A DNA stretch of 64,000 nucleotides, from assembly GCA_001687465.1 (NCBI GenBank), contig LVLI01000194.1, forward strand, positions 62,001 through 126,000, written 5' to 3'. The notes under the pieces are model-generated. The model was not told where the DNA came from, ran no database searches, and saw nothing but the letters and a program-made list of their open reading frames with translations. Source of the stretch: Halocafeteria seosinensis (lineage: Eukaryota > Sar > Bigyra > Bicosoecida). Both the position numbers and the translations under genes were made by a program. Position 1 is the stretch's first letter. Each line of letters starts with the position of its first letter. This document shows, in pieces, positions 34,501 to 44,400 of this stretch.

Positions 34501-35496
34501 ACATGGTCTACGCCAAGAAAATGGCCAACGCATAACTGCCAGTTTTTAGTCATAAATTTCATGCAGTCTGCCGAGTATGCATCGGCGTTACAGGGGTTTA
34601 AGTTCGAGAAATCCTTACTGGCGTCTTTCCATGCTAAGGTTCCATTTGCAAGCAAGCTAATTATGTTCTTGTATACTCCGTTATCGACCGTATATAGATC
34701 CTTCACATTAAATGACGGGTATGGTATCGTCACGTTAAAAGAACCGGGAAACAAGGAAGCCCATGTGTCATCTCCCACAAAAATGGAAGATCTGTTCTCT
34801 GCACTATGTCTAGCAAATTGATGTATAATATTGTCCTCTCGAATTTCATCAGATCCGAAACTATCCGAGATATCCATGAACGTCGGAAGTGTCCCGGTGG
34901 TGAGTCCCTTGATTCTTTGCATCGTAGCTGTTGGAGCATCCGCTATGAACCTCAGTATTGCAGAGTTTTGCGGCTCTTCCATAGTAAGATTGTGAATAAA
35001 CTCAAACTGCAAGAGTACCAATATATATAGTCATCCTTCCCTACGAATTAGCACCGTTAGGACGTACCTGGTTGTGGAAAGGCATTTCAGGGACTTCTTG
35101 CCATTTTAAGAAGTCATACCTCAGCGCATCAATGATTAAGATAAGGACCTTAGAATAAACTGGCCTGGACCAGCAGCTTCCTCGTTTCATTGGAGCATGC
35201 TTATGCCACTCGGAAATGAGTGAGTGAGGTACCTTGAGCACAACATCGTCATCTTCCTCTCCCGTCGGAATCAGGATACCTGGGTTAGTGGTGCTAGAAA
35301 TCGAAGATTTCTGCAGCTCACCGGAAGCTGAGTTCTTGGCGGAAGGCATGGATATAAGGGGAAGACGATCACAGTGGCTCTGGCGAGAGAATTCAGTCCT
35401 GGTGAGAAAAAAGCCATGAATAAAGAGCCCAATTCCAATGAAGCGAACGACAGCAATCGTCCACTGTAAGCGGTGGCTGCCAGAATGTTCACCCAT
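31551..35496 (-). CDS. PIGO: GPI ethanolamine phosphate transferase 3 (PIG-O)
   Basis: Adds the terminal phosphoethanolamine, the one later linked to protein, to the third mannose of the GPI precursor in the ER. Model: complement(31551-31694, 31758-31965, 32031-32323, 32391-35006, 35068-35496), 1230 codons; introns 63, 65, 67 and 61 nt. N-terminal membrane segment (WTIAVVRFIGIGLFIHGFFL), then an alkaline-phosphatase-type lumenal domain: LILIIDALRYDF, the family motif TTGTLPTFMDISDSF, FVGDDTWASLFPGSF, YTVDNGV, VGHFLGVDHVGHTFSP and AFGDHGMTLSGNHGG. About twelve hydrophobic segments follow to the end, the last from the small C-terminal exons. The metal-binding Asp/His residues are present, so it should be active. 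Length is close to human PIG-O (1089 aa) plus insertions. Confidence 0.95.
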
Positions 35497-35795
35497 TTTT
35501 TTTCATTTGCTGTGTACCAACAGCCAACTGGGGCGGTTATCCCCCATTGTCTTCTGGAAGCTATCTATCTCTGCCTGCTGACGTGACAATGCATGATATT
35601 GGGTGTATAGTACATAGTGGTAGTTGTGATTCAACTTGTGAAGATGGAGCTTCACAACCGTCACGTCCTACTATACAGCATGGATGATGAAGTGCATTGT
35701 GCGTATTTGGACAAATTCGAACCTTTGGTAAACTCATTGATGTATATACTGTTTGTGAGTGTAACTGAAAGAGTTATATAGCGCCTCTTGGCTAA
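35497..35795. promoter_or_regulatory. divergent promoter, PIG-O / cupin gene
   Basis: About 299 bp between two divergent starts. It contains TGACGTGA at 35579-35586, the same ACGT-core found upstream of photolyase, HemK2 and the RRM gene, plus TATA-like AGTTATATAG about 20 nt before the cupin ATG. Confidence 0.4.
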
Positions 35796-36281
35796 ATGAC
35801 AATGTCGAGCAATTCTTCCTTGACAAGTGATATTCTACCGGCGGTGGAAAAGCTGAATGAATTCGTCTCAAAAAGCGAGGTGCTTGATCAGCTTGGCAAG
35901 ATATCGGAGGGACTCATATTAGAAATATCTGAAGACCAGCCGTACGCGGTGGCTGAGCCCCCGTTGAACGAACTACCAACGAGCGTCCCAGAAGAGATAG
36001 GCACGATACGCGTAGCCGTATTTCACCCAGCCGTGGAGACTTCAGTTGAGAGGCACGTCAATTCGGACCAGTACTTATATTCTATTAAAGGCAGTGGGCG
36101 AACGCAAGTGGAGCGCAATGGCCAGATGGAAAACGACCACTACGGAGAAGGAGAGCAATTGACAGACCGTTGGCACTACGTCCCCATGGGTGTTTGGCAC
36201 CGCTCTATCGCCGATAGCACAGAGCCCTGGGCCGTGGTTACTTTCCATACTGCTCGGAATGTCGAAGACGAGTATCAATGA
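35796..36281 (+). CDS. small cupin-domain protein
   Basis: A single exon of 161 aa. After an N-terminal helical arm, residues about 85-150 form a cupin barrel: SVERHVNSDQYLYSIKGSG (motif 1, with the metal-ligand-like His and a Gln/Glu-type spacing) and DRWHYVPMGVWHRSIADS (motif 2, with P-x-G-x-W-H). The His residues could bind a metal. Small single-domain cupins have diverse roles (isomerases, dioxygenases, sugar binding), so no reaction can be assigned. No signal peptide is seen, so it is probably cytosolic. It is transcribed away from PIG-O and lies tail to tail with the HemK2 gene, 271 bp apart. Confidence 0.75.
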   Translation: MTMSSNSSLTSDILPAVEKLNEFVSKSEVLDQLGKISEGLILEISEDQPYAVAEPPLNELPTSVPEEIGTIRVAVFHPAVETSVERHVNSDQYLYSIKGSGRTQVERNGQMENDHYGEGEQLTDRWHYVPMGVWHRSIADSTEPWAVVTFHTARNVEDEYQ

Positions 36282-36552
36282 AGCAATTGTCAGAGCAGTC
36301 ATTGAACGGCAGACTGTGCACGAACGTAGTGGACTCATTCCGTCAGTCACCGGTTCACATATTGGCCAATCAACTCTGGACGCCATTTGCCTATCATTGC
36401 CGTGTGACTAGCAGCAGTTGTGGCCTTTCTAGCAATATTTACAAGCAGCATGCGACCGTCGCAGCCTAGCTTTGTGGTTGCGTTGGCAGAGAGGCTATAG
36501 TAAATCATGCATGTACGCATCCTGTGCTCTAGACGCCACTCTCCGTAAGCTA

Positions 36553-37652
36553 TTATTTGGAGGACTGCCGTTGAAACTTCAAGATATACAAAGCCTCATT
36601 CATAGCACGCTGGTGTTTCACAACCTGCGAAAAGAGATTGAGATTGGTAGTGGGGAGTGTTTGAGTGGCTCAGAAGAGTCGTCCAACCGCGTACCTGGGT
36701 GCTCATGCGATAGGTCAGCATCAAACTCGTTATATCGCTGATATCATTTTCCGCCACCGCTACCATGTATGCACAACCTTCCTTGCTTAGTACTGTCTGT
36801 ATTCGGTACTATGCGCTAAATCAACCCTGAACGCACTATATGGTGGAGAACGACATACCGACATCATGCGTAGAAACTTGTCAATGACCTCTCTCCCTTT
36901 CACTCCTCCGGCCCAAGAAGCCTCTATACTTCTGTTGACTAAATTCCATTCCACATGTCAATTTTTCCATCTTAATTAACAAATAGTTAAGTACTTACTT
37001 GGAGGCAACTTCTTCAGAAGGAGTTGGAACGTACGGTGGGTTAAACAAAATTACGTCTACCTTTCCCTGTAGACACGACGATAGATGCCTCAGTCGCGAT
37101 ACCTACTTCCCATGCAGGCTGTGATTTTGATGCTTACCTTCAAACGATGTTGCATTGATTCCGCCAAGGAATCGCGTACAATTTCCACGTTATTAATCTC
37201 ATTCAGTCTGCACGTGGCCGAAGTCTCCCGACAGGCCGCCACTCCCAGTTCCACTGCGAAAACAACTGTATGTGTAGGACTCGGTCCAGCGGCCATAAGT
37301 TGACTGAAATACGTGCTGATCACTCCTGAGCCAGGCCTGTACACCATATGTATATATATATATATCGCTGTCAGCACAAAATGCACATCTGTCCAGACGT
37401 GACCTACCCAATTTCCATGCAGATACTCGGGTTCAAGGCTTTCAGGCTGACATACTCCTCCAGTAGCGCGTCCAGAAAGAGATATGTATCTTCCGATGGC
37501 TCGTAAAAGTCCATGGATGCCTGTAAACATGGCACATATCAAACAACATCCATCATCATAACATCATCTTCACAAGTTCTTACGGAGGGCAGATGTCCTG
37601 ATGCAATATCAGGGACCACCGCATGATTATTCTGGTCACGGAGACGTTCCAT
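36553..37652 (-). CDS. N6AMT1: eRF1 glutamine N5-methyltransferase (HemK2/N6AMT1 type)
   Basis: Methylates the Gln of the GGQ loop in release factor eRF1 using S-adenosylmethionine. Seven small exons: complement(36553-36624, 36695-36781, 36859-36931, 36999-37066, 37138-37336, 37408-37520, 37584-37652), exactly 227 codons (226 aa; human 214). Seen: DFYEPSEDTYLFLDALL, SAM-binding motif I MEIGPGSGVIST, the catalytic NPPY in VDVILFNPPYVPTPSEE, the family stretch IEASWAGGVKGREVIDKFL, and the C-terminal ALYILKF. In other eukaryotes it works with the partner TRM112. Intron 3' of motif I contains a (TA)n run near 37350-37365. An ATGACGTGA element lies 22-30 nt upstream of the ATG. No key residue is missing. 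Confidence 0.93.
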
Positions 37653-38204
37653 GGAAGCAGCCCTCTACTTGATCACGTCATAAAATGCCGGCAAGCCGCA
37701 TGAGAAGAGAGAGTCTGGCCACAATATGGGTTCGTCCTCGATGTGAAGTTAAACTCAAATGGACTGTCCCTTGAAATCATCTGGGCTCGTGTTGCTGACA
37801 TGGACATACGTTTTTTGGTACTTCCGAGTGCCCAGACATCGTCTGACAACTTCGGAAGGTGGAATTGTGCACGTACCTGCTGCCATTGGAGTTGCAGGAT
37901 CCGACGTTAGAACCAGGAAATGTGGTGCCGGATAACAGATCTCATTGCAGACTCGGAGTGTCACGGAAGTGAATGTTGTATTCTTTGGCAGGTAAGACAG
38001 TTAGATTTGAACCTTCATTCGGGACGAACGTGCCCGATACATTAATTGTAGCCGGTGTTCTTACTTTCACACAGCATACAGATATACTGGCAGCATACTA
38101 ATACAATTGTACAACCAGTATGTGGTGCTATTACCCAGTATTGCTCCCACCGGAAGACGAGAAGGCTACAGGCTACCCTCCGCCATGGAAAAATTAAATC
38201 CTAC
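37653..38204. other. unresolved region with coding-like segments
   Basis: About 550 bp downstream of the gene at 38205-38965 and upstream of HemK2. On the minus strand there are protein-like pieces, for example SGTFVPNEGSNLTVLPAKEY (about 38040-37980) and SEVVRRCLGTRKYQKTYVHV (to the stop at 37755), that could be 3' exons of the upstream gene, but I could not link them by consistent splice phases. The first 30 bp hold the HemK2 promoter element (ATGACGTGA on minus, 37673-37681). Confidence 0.3.
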
Positions 38205-38965
38205 CCGGAACCGCTCCAACATCTTCGCGCATCAATGTCATTAGCTTGCGAAAGTTCTCGGCCGGTGGGCTATCTGTCACATTTTTGTATGTGAGTTCTT
38301 GCCCGGTGCTTTTCCTGGCAATTCTTGAAATTCCTTTCTCTAATTACCCCGTTTGCACTCAGGCTGTACAGTTTATTGGGCATCACTAAATGTAACCACG
38401 CAACAACATCCCGCAGCTGCTCCTCCGTACCAGATAGCTTGGACCGTTTTACACGCAGTGACCGACGTGACAGTGTAACGGTAGTCACGCGCGCAGCCTG
38501 CGCCCGGTTCCGGGCTCATTGAAGGGGTAAGTTCGGAAATCAGAAAGCCTTAGAAGTCCTGAGAAAGGCCGCTGCGTCTGGTGTAGCTACACAATCTAAC
38601 GGAAAAGCATCGCAGTTGTGCTGACGTTGTAAAATTGCGGATACTTCCAATACACTTTCCAAAACGTCACATGCAGGTTTTCGGTTTCTAAAATGACCAC
38701 TTTTGAGCCTTGTTTCGGTCACTCGCATATTACTCAGCTCATCCAGGATAGGAACGGGGTTGCTCCTCGATTTGTTACGGTAGTTCTGTTGCTGGAGCAT
38801 ATACGGCCAAGTTGCGGTCCATCTCTTCCAAGAGACTAATGACTGCGGCCCCAATCTTCTTGTGCGTAGGTTCCTTCAGCTTCTTCAAAAGCCTCTTGCA
38901 GTGGCCCTCCATCTACTCGTATATTTCGCAAATGAATGACTAACGTACCTTTCAAATTCTGTCAT
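38205..38965 (-). CDS. hypothetical spliced gene, 3' end unresolved
   Basis: The ATG at 38965 lies 6 nt after the LRR gene's stop. Exon 1 (MTEFER) joins through a GTACGT intron to RLLKKLKEPTHKKIGAAV, then across a roughly 46-nt intron to a segment with RKPACDVLESVLEV. Further likely exons are 38370-38497 (TEEQLRDVVAWLHLVMPNKL) and 38205-38314 (ELTYKNVTDSPPAENFRKLM), joined in phase by a 55-nt intron with donor GTACAG. The junction in the middle (about 38500-38600) is uncertain, and no stop was reached with confidence. The Lys-rich helical start vaguely recalls TFIIS-N-type bundles, but I do not recognise the protein. Its distance to the LRR gene suggests an internal promoter or a two-gene transcript. 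Confidence 0.35.
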
Positions 38966-38971
38966 TGACTG

Positions 38972-40981
38972 TTAGTCCTCGTCACTGGTGGAGTCCTCCT
39001 CGCTTGTGGAATCCATTTCCCCACTGCTGCTAGTTTCGTCGATATCTGGGTTGATATAGGGGGCCTCGTCGTTATAAACCATTCCTGATTCGGACTCGCT
39101 CTCGTCGCTGCTGCTGCTTTCATCTGACACCGGTTCATCGTACACATTTAGTTCTTGTAGTTGGGGGATTGAAGCGTACTCAGCCATATGCCGCTCTGGA
39201 ACTGTGAGAGAAAGTAAGCTACTTAAGTGATCGAACGTATGGGAAGATATGGGAACATTAGTTGTTGCAAAAAGATCCATCCTACGCAAGTTTTGCAAAT
39301 GGATGAAGGCTGTGTCCGTTATCAAAGGATGGGATCTGACGTGCAAATCCAAAGAAGTTAGTCCACTCAAATATTTGAACAGTCTACTAGTAACTGCGCA
39401 TACAGGCTTCACATTGAGACCTAAATGCTTCAGATTTCTCAGATGTTGGAATGCTTCGTCTGTTATGCGCGTGCCGTCTACGTGGCTCACACTCATGTCT
39501 AATCCAGTAAGGTTAGACACAAAGCTGAAGAATTCGTTGGTCAGCACACGATCACAGTACATCGCATCCAAATACACAAGCTTATCCAGAGCGGTATCAA
39601 TATTTTGTAGCGCAGAGCTGCGCGCATACGGTATATACAGTGCTGTGAGGTTTTGAAGTTGCGACATCCACGAGTCAGTGGACGGCAAAGTTAGATCTCC
39701 AACATGCAACGACGAGAGGGAAGTCAACGAGCTCAATTGTTCGACGTTCAAATACGGCCTTGCCTGAACATCCAACCAGGTCAGGCTGTGACTAGGGAGA
39801 TTGAAAAACGCTGTAGCAGACACCGGACAGCCAGTGTGCGATAAATCCAACTTTCTCAGTCGACTTAGATGCTTGAACGCTTCCGCAACGTCTACGCCAT
39901 CGTAGCCGGTCAACCATAGTGTTTCCAGATTTGGAAGATGTCGGAAAGCGTTTGCAGTGATCCCATCCGGTGTGTAGTACGAGATATCGAGGCTAGTCAA
40001 CTTCGAGAGATGCCGGAAACAATCGTCTGTCACTACGGGCGTTAGTGCTTGCCTTAAATCGGTAGGACACCTGCCCGAAACGTCAAGATGAAGCAGGTTG
40101 CGCAACCTGCGGAACCCCTGCGGAGTAAGCGATGATTTATCGACACCCCGAACTTTCAGAGATGTGAGTTTGCTCATGCTGCCCAAAACTGAATCGGTGA
40201 AATACTCGGCAGGATATGGGAGCTCAACCCACAAATCCTTTAAATTTCTGAGGGGCTGGGTAGACGCTGTGACCAGCTGCTGTTGCTGTCGGCTACAACA
40301 CCGCAGTTCTAGTTTTGTCAGCTGGGACGTATGTCTCAGAAATTTATCGTCTAGTAATTCTACTATTGGGCCTTCGAGTTCTAGCGCGGACACGCTCGTC
40401 AGGTAGTTGAAAGCTTCGCCGTCGAGAGAGCACCGCTTCAGTCGCAGAGTTCTTAATTTTTGCAGCTTCATGAGATTGTTGTAATGCAAGTCACCAAAGC
40501 AAACGTTATTAACAATTTCCACTGTACCCTCAAAGTTGGATGTATCTACTGGTCGGGGCACGAACCCTACATGTTGAGGCTCATCATCCAAACGCACGAA
40601 TTCAAACCATGCGCGCGGCCACGGCAGCTGCTCCATGAGTTCCAATGCACCCTCAGGAAAAAGCCACAGGCAAACTTTTATCCAATACCTGATAGACTTA
40701 ACAACGTCGTATTGATGCTTCTGGTTCCACATCATATAAGTTCTGAAGAGGTTCCATTGAGGATAGTGTTTTGGAGAAATGCGTCTGACGGCTTTCGTGG
40801 CTACACCAGCCTCTCGAGTGACTGCAGTACGTTGTCGTTTGCTGCTTCGCCTCCCTCTAGCAGCGGCTACCGCACCGGCACGTCCTCGATTGGGTCTTGT
40901 AGAGCTCCTAGAATTCCTGGCACCGGGATTTGGTCTTCCAGTGGAGCCCAATTGCCTTCCACTTCGGGTTTCAACTACCAT
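38972..40981 (-). CDS. leucine-rich-repeat protein with basic N-terminus and acidic tail
   Basis: A single exon of 669 aa without introns, in contrast to most neighbours. Residues 1-70 are Arg/Ser/Gly-rich and contain KRQR-type clusters (possible nuclear signal). A short helical Trp-rich block (residues about 75-130, KVCLWLFPEGALELMEQLPW) follows. From about 160 to 610 there are some 15-18 repeats of 24-27 residues of the type F-x-x-L-x-x-L-x-x-L-x-L (ITDEAFQHLRNLKHLGL; VSATAFFNLPSHSLTWLDV). They resemble the cysteine-poor, 'TDEGLKHL' repeats of bacterial and F-box-like proteins. The last 55 residues are Ser/Asp/Glu-rich. No F-box, kinase, signal peptide or membrane segment is seen. It is probably an intracellular protein-binding adaptor; the partner is unknown. 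Confidence 0.8.
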   Translation of the reverse strand: MVVETRSGRQLGSTGRPNPGARNSRSSTRPNRGRAGAVAAARGRRSSKRQRTAVTREAGVATKAVRRISPKHYPQWNLFRTYMMWNQKHQYDVVKSIRYWIKVCLWLFPEGALELMEQLPWPRAWFEFVRLDDEPQHVGFVPRPVDTSNFEGTVEIVNNVCFGDLHYNNLMKLQKLRTLRLKRCSLDGEAFNYLTSVSALELEGPIVELLDDKFLRHTSQLTKLELRCCSRQQQQLVTASTQPLRNLKDLWVELPYPAEYFTDSVLGSMSKLTSLKVRGVDKSSLTPQGFRRLRNLLHLDVSGRCPTDLRQALTPVVTDDCFRHLSKLTSLDISYYTPDGITANAFRHLPNLETLWLTGYDGVDVAEAFKHLSRLRKLDLSHTGCPVSATAFFNLPSHSLTWLDVQARPYLNVEQLSSLTSLSSLHVGDLTLPSTDSWMSQLQNLTALYIPYARSSALQNIDTALDKLVYLDAMYCDRVLTNEFFSFVSNLTGLDMSVSHVDGTRITDEAFQHLRNLKHLGLNVKPVCAVTSRLFKYLSGLTSLDLHVRSHPLITDTAFIHLQNLRRMDLFATTNVPISSHTFDHLSSLLSLTVPERHMAEYASIPQLQELNVYDEPVSDESSSSDESESESGMVYNDEAPYINPDIDETSSSGEMDSTSEEDSTSDED

Positions 40982-41438
40982 TTTCGCTTTTCACCGGCAC
41001 GTTTCCGGAGCCATGATACCACCACGGGATGAGTACACAATCTGACAATCACCTCTGATATTCATTCAATCGCTTCAATGCTGCATGAGAGTAGCTGTAT
41101 AAAGATAGCGACCAGACAAACATTTGTGAGAGTTGATTGGAATTCAAATGGCCTAATAAGGGCTTGTTTACCAGAAGCTGTGGGCCAGCCTGTGGCAACG
41201 GACATATTTAAGCCGGAAAGTAATGAATGAGAAGAGTAATGTCAGTATTGTCGTGGTATTGCTTCCAAAATGGATGGTCAAATATTGGGAAATGGACGGA
41301 CTCAGTGAAGCGGAACAAGCGACGTGTTACAAACGCAGTCAAGTGCCGGAACTTTATGAATCCTTCTTCCCATTTGAACTCAGAGGGAACAAATTCATAG
41401 AATGTGTACATCGGCGCAAAAGAACATCAATTGTGATA
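40982..41438. other. spacer between giant gene and LRR gene
   Basis: 457 bp between two minus-strand genes: 3' end of the giant gene and promoter of the LRR gene. Short frames here show no recognisable product. Confidence 0.4.
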
Positions 41439-44400
41439 TTAGCTCGACGTATCTGTAGCAGGAGCATTGGTACGAATACCTGTACCCGCCATGGACGTAC
41501 TCACAGTAGGTGAGCTTGAGGGGAAAGTTGAAACGCAAGTTGCAGAAGGACCTGCGCTCTTCTTCTGACAATGCCTTCCTGCTTTTACTGCTTCTTCAAC
41601 AAGATGGGTAGACGGCTCTTCAATCTCTCGCAGAGGTAGACTCAGTTCATCGTAAGGGCTGTCTAATTCCGATGCCCTCAACACACGGTTGATAAATGAG
41701 TTGTCCAGCTGGGAAATGGCGTTTCGGGATCTATCTTCCCAATCGCGAAAAAGCTCGTAAGAGCGACACAGATAGCAGCGTGATATTTTGAGAAGCTCAG
41801 CGATTGATGAATCTCTTCGGCCTTCTTTTCTCCAGGTACGGCAGATTCGATGAACTTGAAAAGCGGTACTAAAAAAAGAGGCCACACCATCGGGAGTCAT
41901 TAAACCCTCCGTGAAGAGAGAAGGACACCGTTGTGTAACAAAGTGGATAAACCGGAAACAAGAGAGCAATGCCAAATGGATCCCTACGGCCGTAAACGAA
42001 CTTGGGCGATCGGGGCTATCATAAAGCGCACTCAGCAGAGAATAGCACTTATCAAAGTCGAATGTTTTCTCACTTAATTCAAGGTACCAGCGGACATACT
42101 TGATCCGATACAACTCACACTTGGAGTGCTGATGTTGGAGAACGTGAGGAACATCGATGACAGAACGGGCTCCCGAAGAGCTCTCGATATCTTCTTTGAA
42201 ATAGGATACAAGAGGGGTAATCAAATCTATCCTGGGAAATGAGAATTCATAGAGCCAAACGTCAACGATATGGGATTTACGAACTGGGAAAATCACTCGC
42301 AATTCCTCCATTGCATCCTTCGAGGTATAAAGATGGGGCATGACATCGATGACAACCGGTGAGTCACAGCATTCTTTAGGGACTGAAGAGGAGTATGGCT
42401 CGTCGGTGTTATTGCGCTTCCGGATAGCGTCCATAAAAGAGACCTCTGACTCATCGGAGGATTCTTCAGCCATACAACCCAACAGCTTTTCAAAAACGGG
42501 AACGGCTCTCCCCATGACTTTTTCTAAGTCCCTCACTGCTCGCGATAATCTGTAGGCAACTCGATGTTCATTCCTGTCAACTGCTTTCCCGCATACCAAC
42601 GCCCGACAACTATCATGAATAACCACAAGCAATCTTATCAAGTATGATGCCACACGACTTTTCATCAGTGGGGTGTTGCCGTCCCCAAGAATGTTACTTC
42701 CGTCGGAAGCAATGATCCCTTCGTAGAAATGCTTGCAGGTTTCCTCCGAAGTACCTGGGCACTGGGGATGGATAAACCGGGTTAAGCTATGTTGGTACCC
42801 TTCACTGACATACACTTGCGGCACCAATGTCACGGTCTTGAATGCACCCTTCGCTATCCATCTCAGAGTTACTTCTTTCCCCTGAAACACATGAACACTA
42901 TCACCGGCAATACTCAAATTGAGCTTTTCATCATACGCCTGGGACTCTTCCACACCGTTCATCTCCAGAACACGAAGGTGGGACAACTGGGCGTCGGTGA
43001 GCCTTTCAAGCACTAGGCTTTCTCTATATCCCTTATCCAACTCCTCCACGGCATCCAACAATTCCACGAACATACCCATTGCCTCCTTGAGCCGTGTGGC
43101 ATGGAGGCGATACCAAATTCCCGCTGTGCTTTTGTCTGTCTGCTTCGAAGGCATTAGAAGGTGGTACGCCCCTCGCGTGTTCCCCATTATAGCGTCAATA
43201 GAGACGGACGAGTTCGACTGCGAATAGCTCGCGTCTCGCGTCAAATCACTAGCCCAACTCACATCGAGTTCTCGGAGTGTTATGGCCGAGGTAGTAGCAG
43301 ACATCTTTGCTTGCTTTTTCCCCTTCTTTCGCGACTTCAAAGTCCAACAGCCAGCAAATAGACGTACTGCAAACGTTCTTAGCGGTAATAGACGTTGCCG
43401 CTTCTCAAAGTCGTCTGAGAACAAAACAGCATCTCGATTTGCAAAGTTGCGATAGTACAATCGCTCAATGAGGTCAGTCAGCTTAAGCAAACATTTTCCT
43501 AGTATATAGGGAACAAACGTTCCCTGCACATCAAGGCGTGTATTCAAGTACCATAAGCAGCGCGACGTCTTCTGCTGATTCAACCAACCAATAGTAGCAC
43601 ATAATTGCGTAATTACTTCTCCATCTTCGTTGCGGCTCTCTTGAAGCAAATTTTCTCCAAACATTATTTTTTCATAACACTGAGCAATTGCGGAACAACA
43701 CAAGTGAATGTGCTCAAAGCCCTCGTCTAAATTGGTGCTGTCGATTCCATCATTTTCCTGGACTGTATGGTCAACGCGGCGGCACAGCTGCCCAACAATA
43801 AATATATGCGTAATGCACTGCAACGTATCAGCCAACTTTGTCCACAGAGCGGCTGAAGTCAAAACAGACATACTTTCCGCAGCAGGCTCGATGAAACGAG
43901 AGGAAGGAGGTCGTAGGAGAGAGGAGAGATCCAGCCAGAAACAACTCCCTTCGCTCACAAACGGATTACCTCTTATTCTCAGATATGTGGAAAATATTAG
44001 ATCAGTAAATATCGATGCTAGCGAAGACTTTATAGGAAGAGCCAACATGCTAATAGCTCTAAGACGTGCACTCCCACAACTATGCGGCCCACTGGAACGG
44101 GTAGCAAGATATAGTCCTACCATAGCGGCACAGGCGAAGCGTCTCCGGAGCTTTTCCATAACTGCAGTTTCCAGATGATCCTTCGCCGGCCTTTGAACAA
44201 CATGTAGTCGCTGAACATTAGTCCCTGAGAATTCAGTCTGCCCAAACATATCACTGGGTTCGTGAATCAGCTCGTAAGCCCAAGCCCAGTGACTATCATC
44301 GAGAAGACACTCGATTGCAGGCTCCCCACATGCCCCTAGGTGGTTCCACCAGAGATCCCTATATTGTAGTGCCAGGATGATCCAAGGTAACGGTTGCGTA

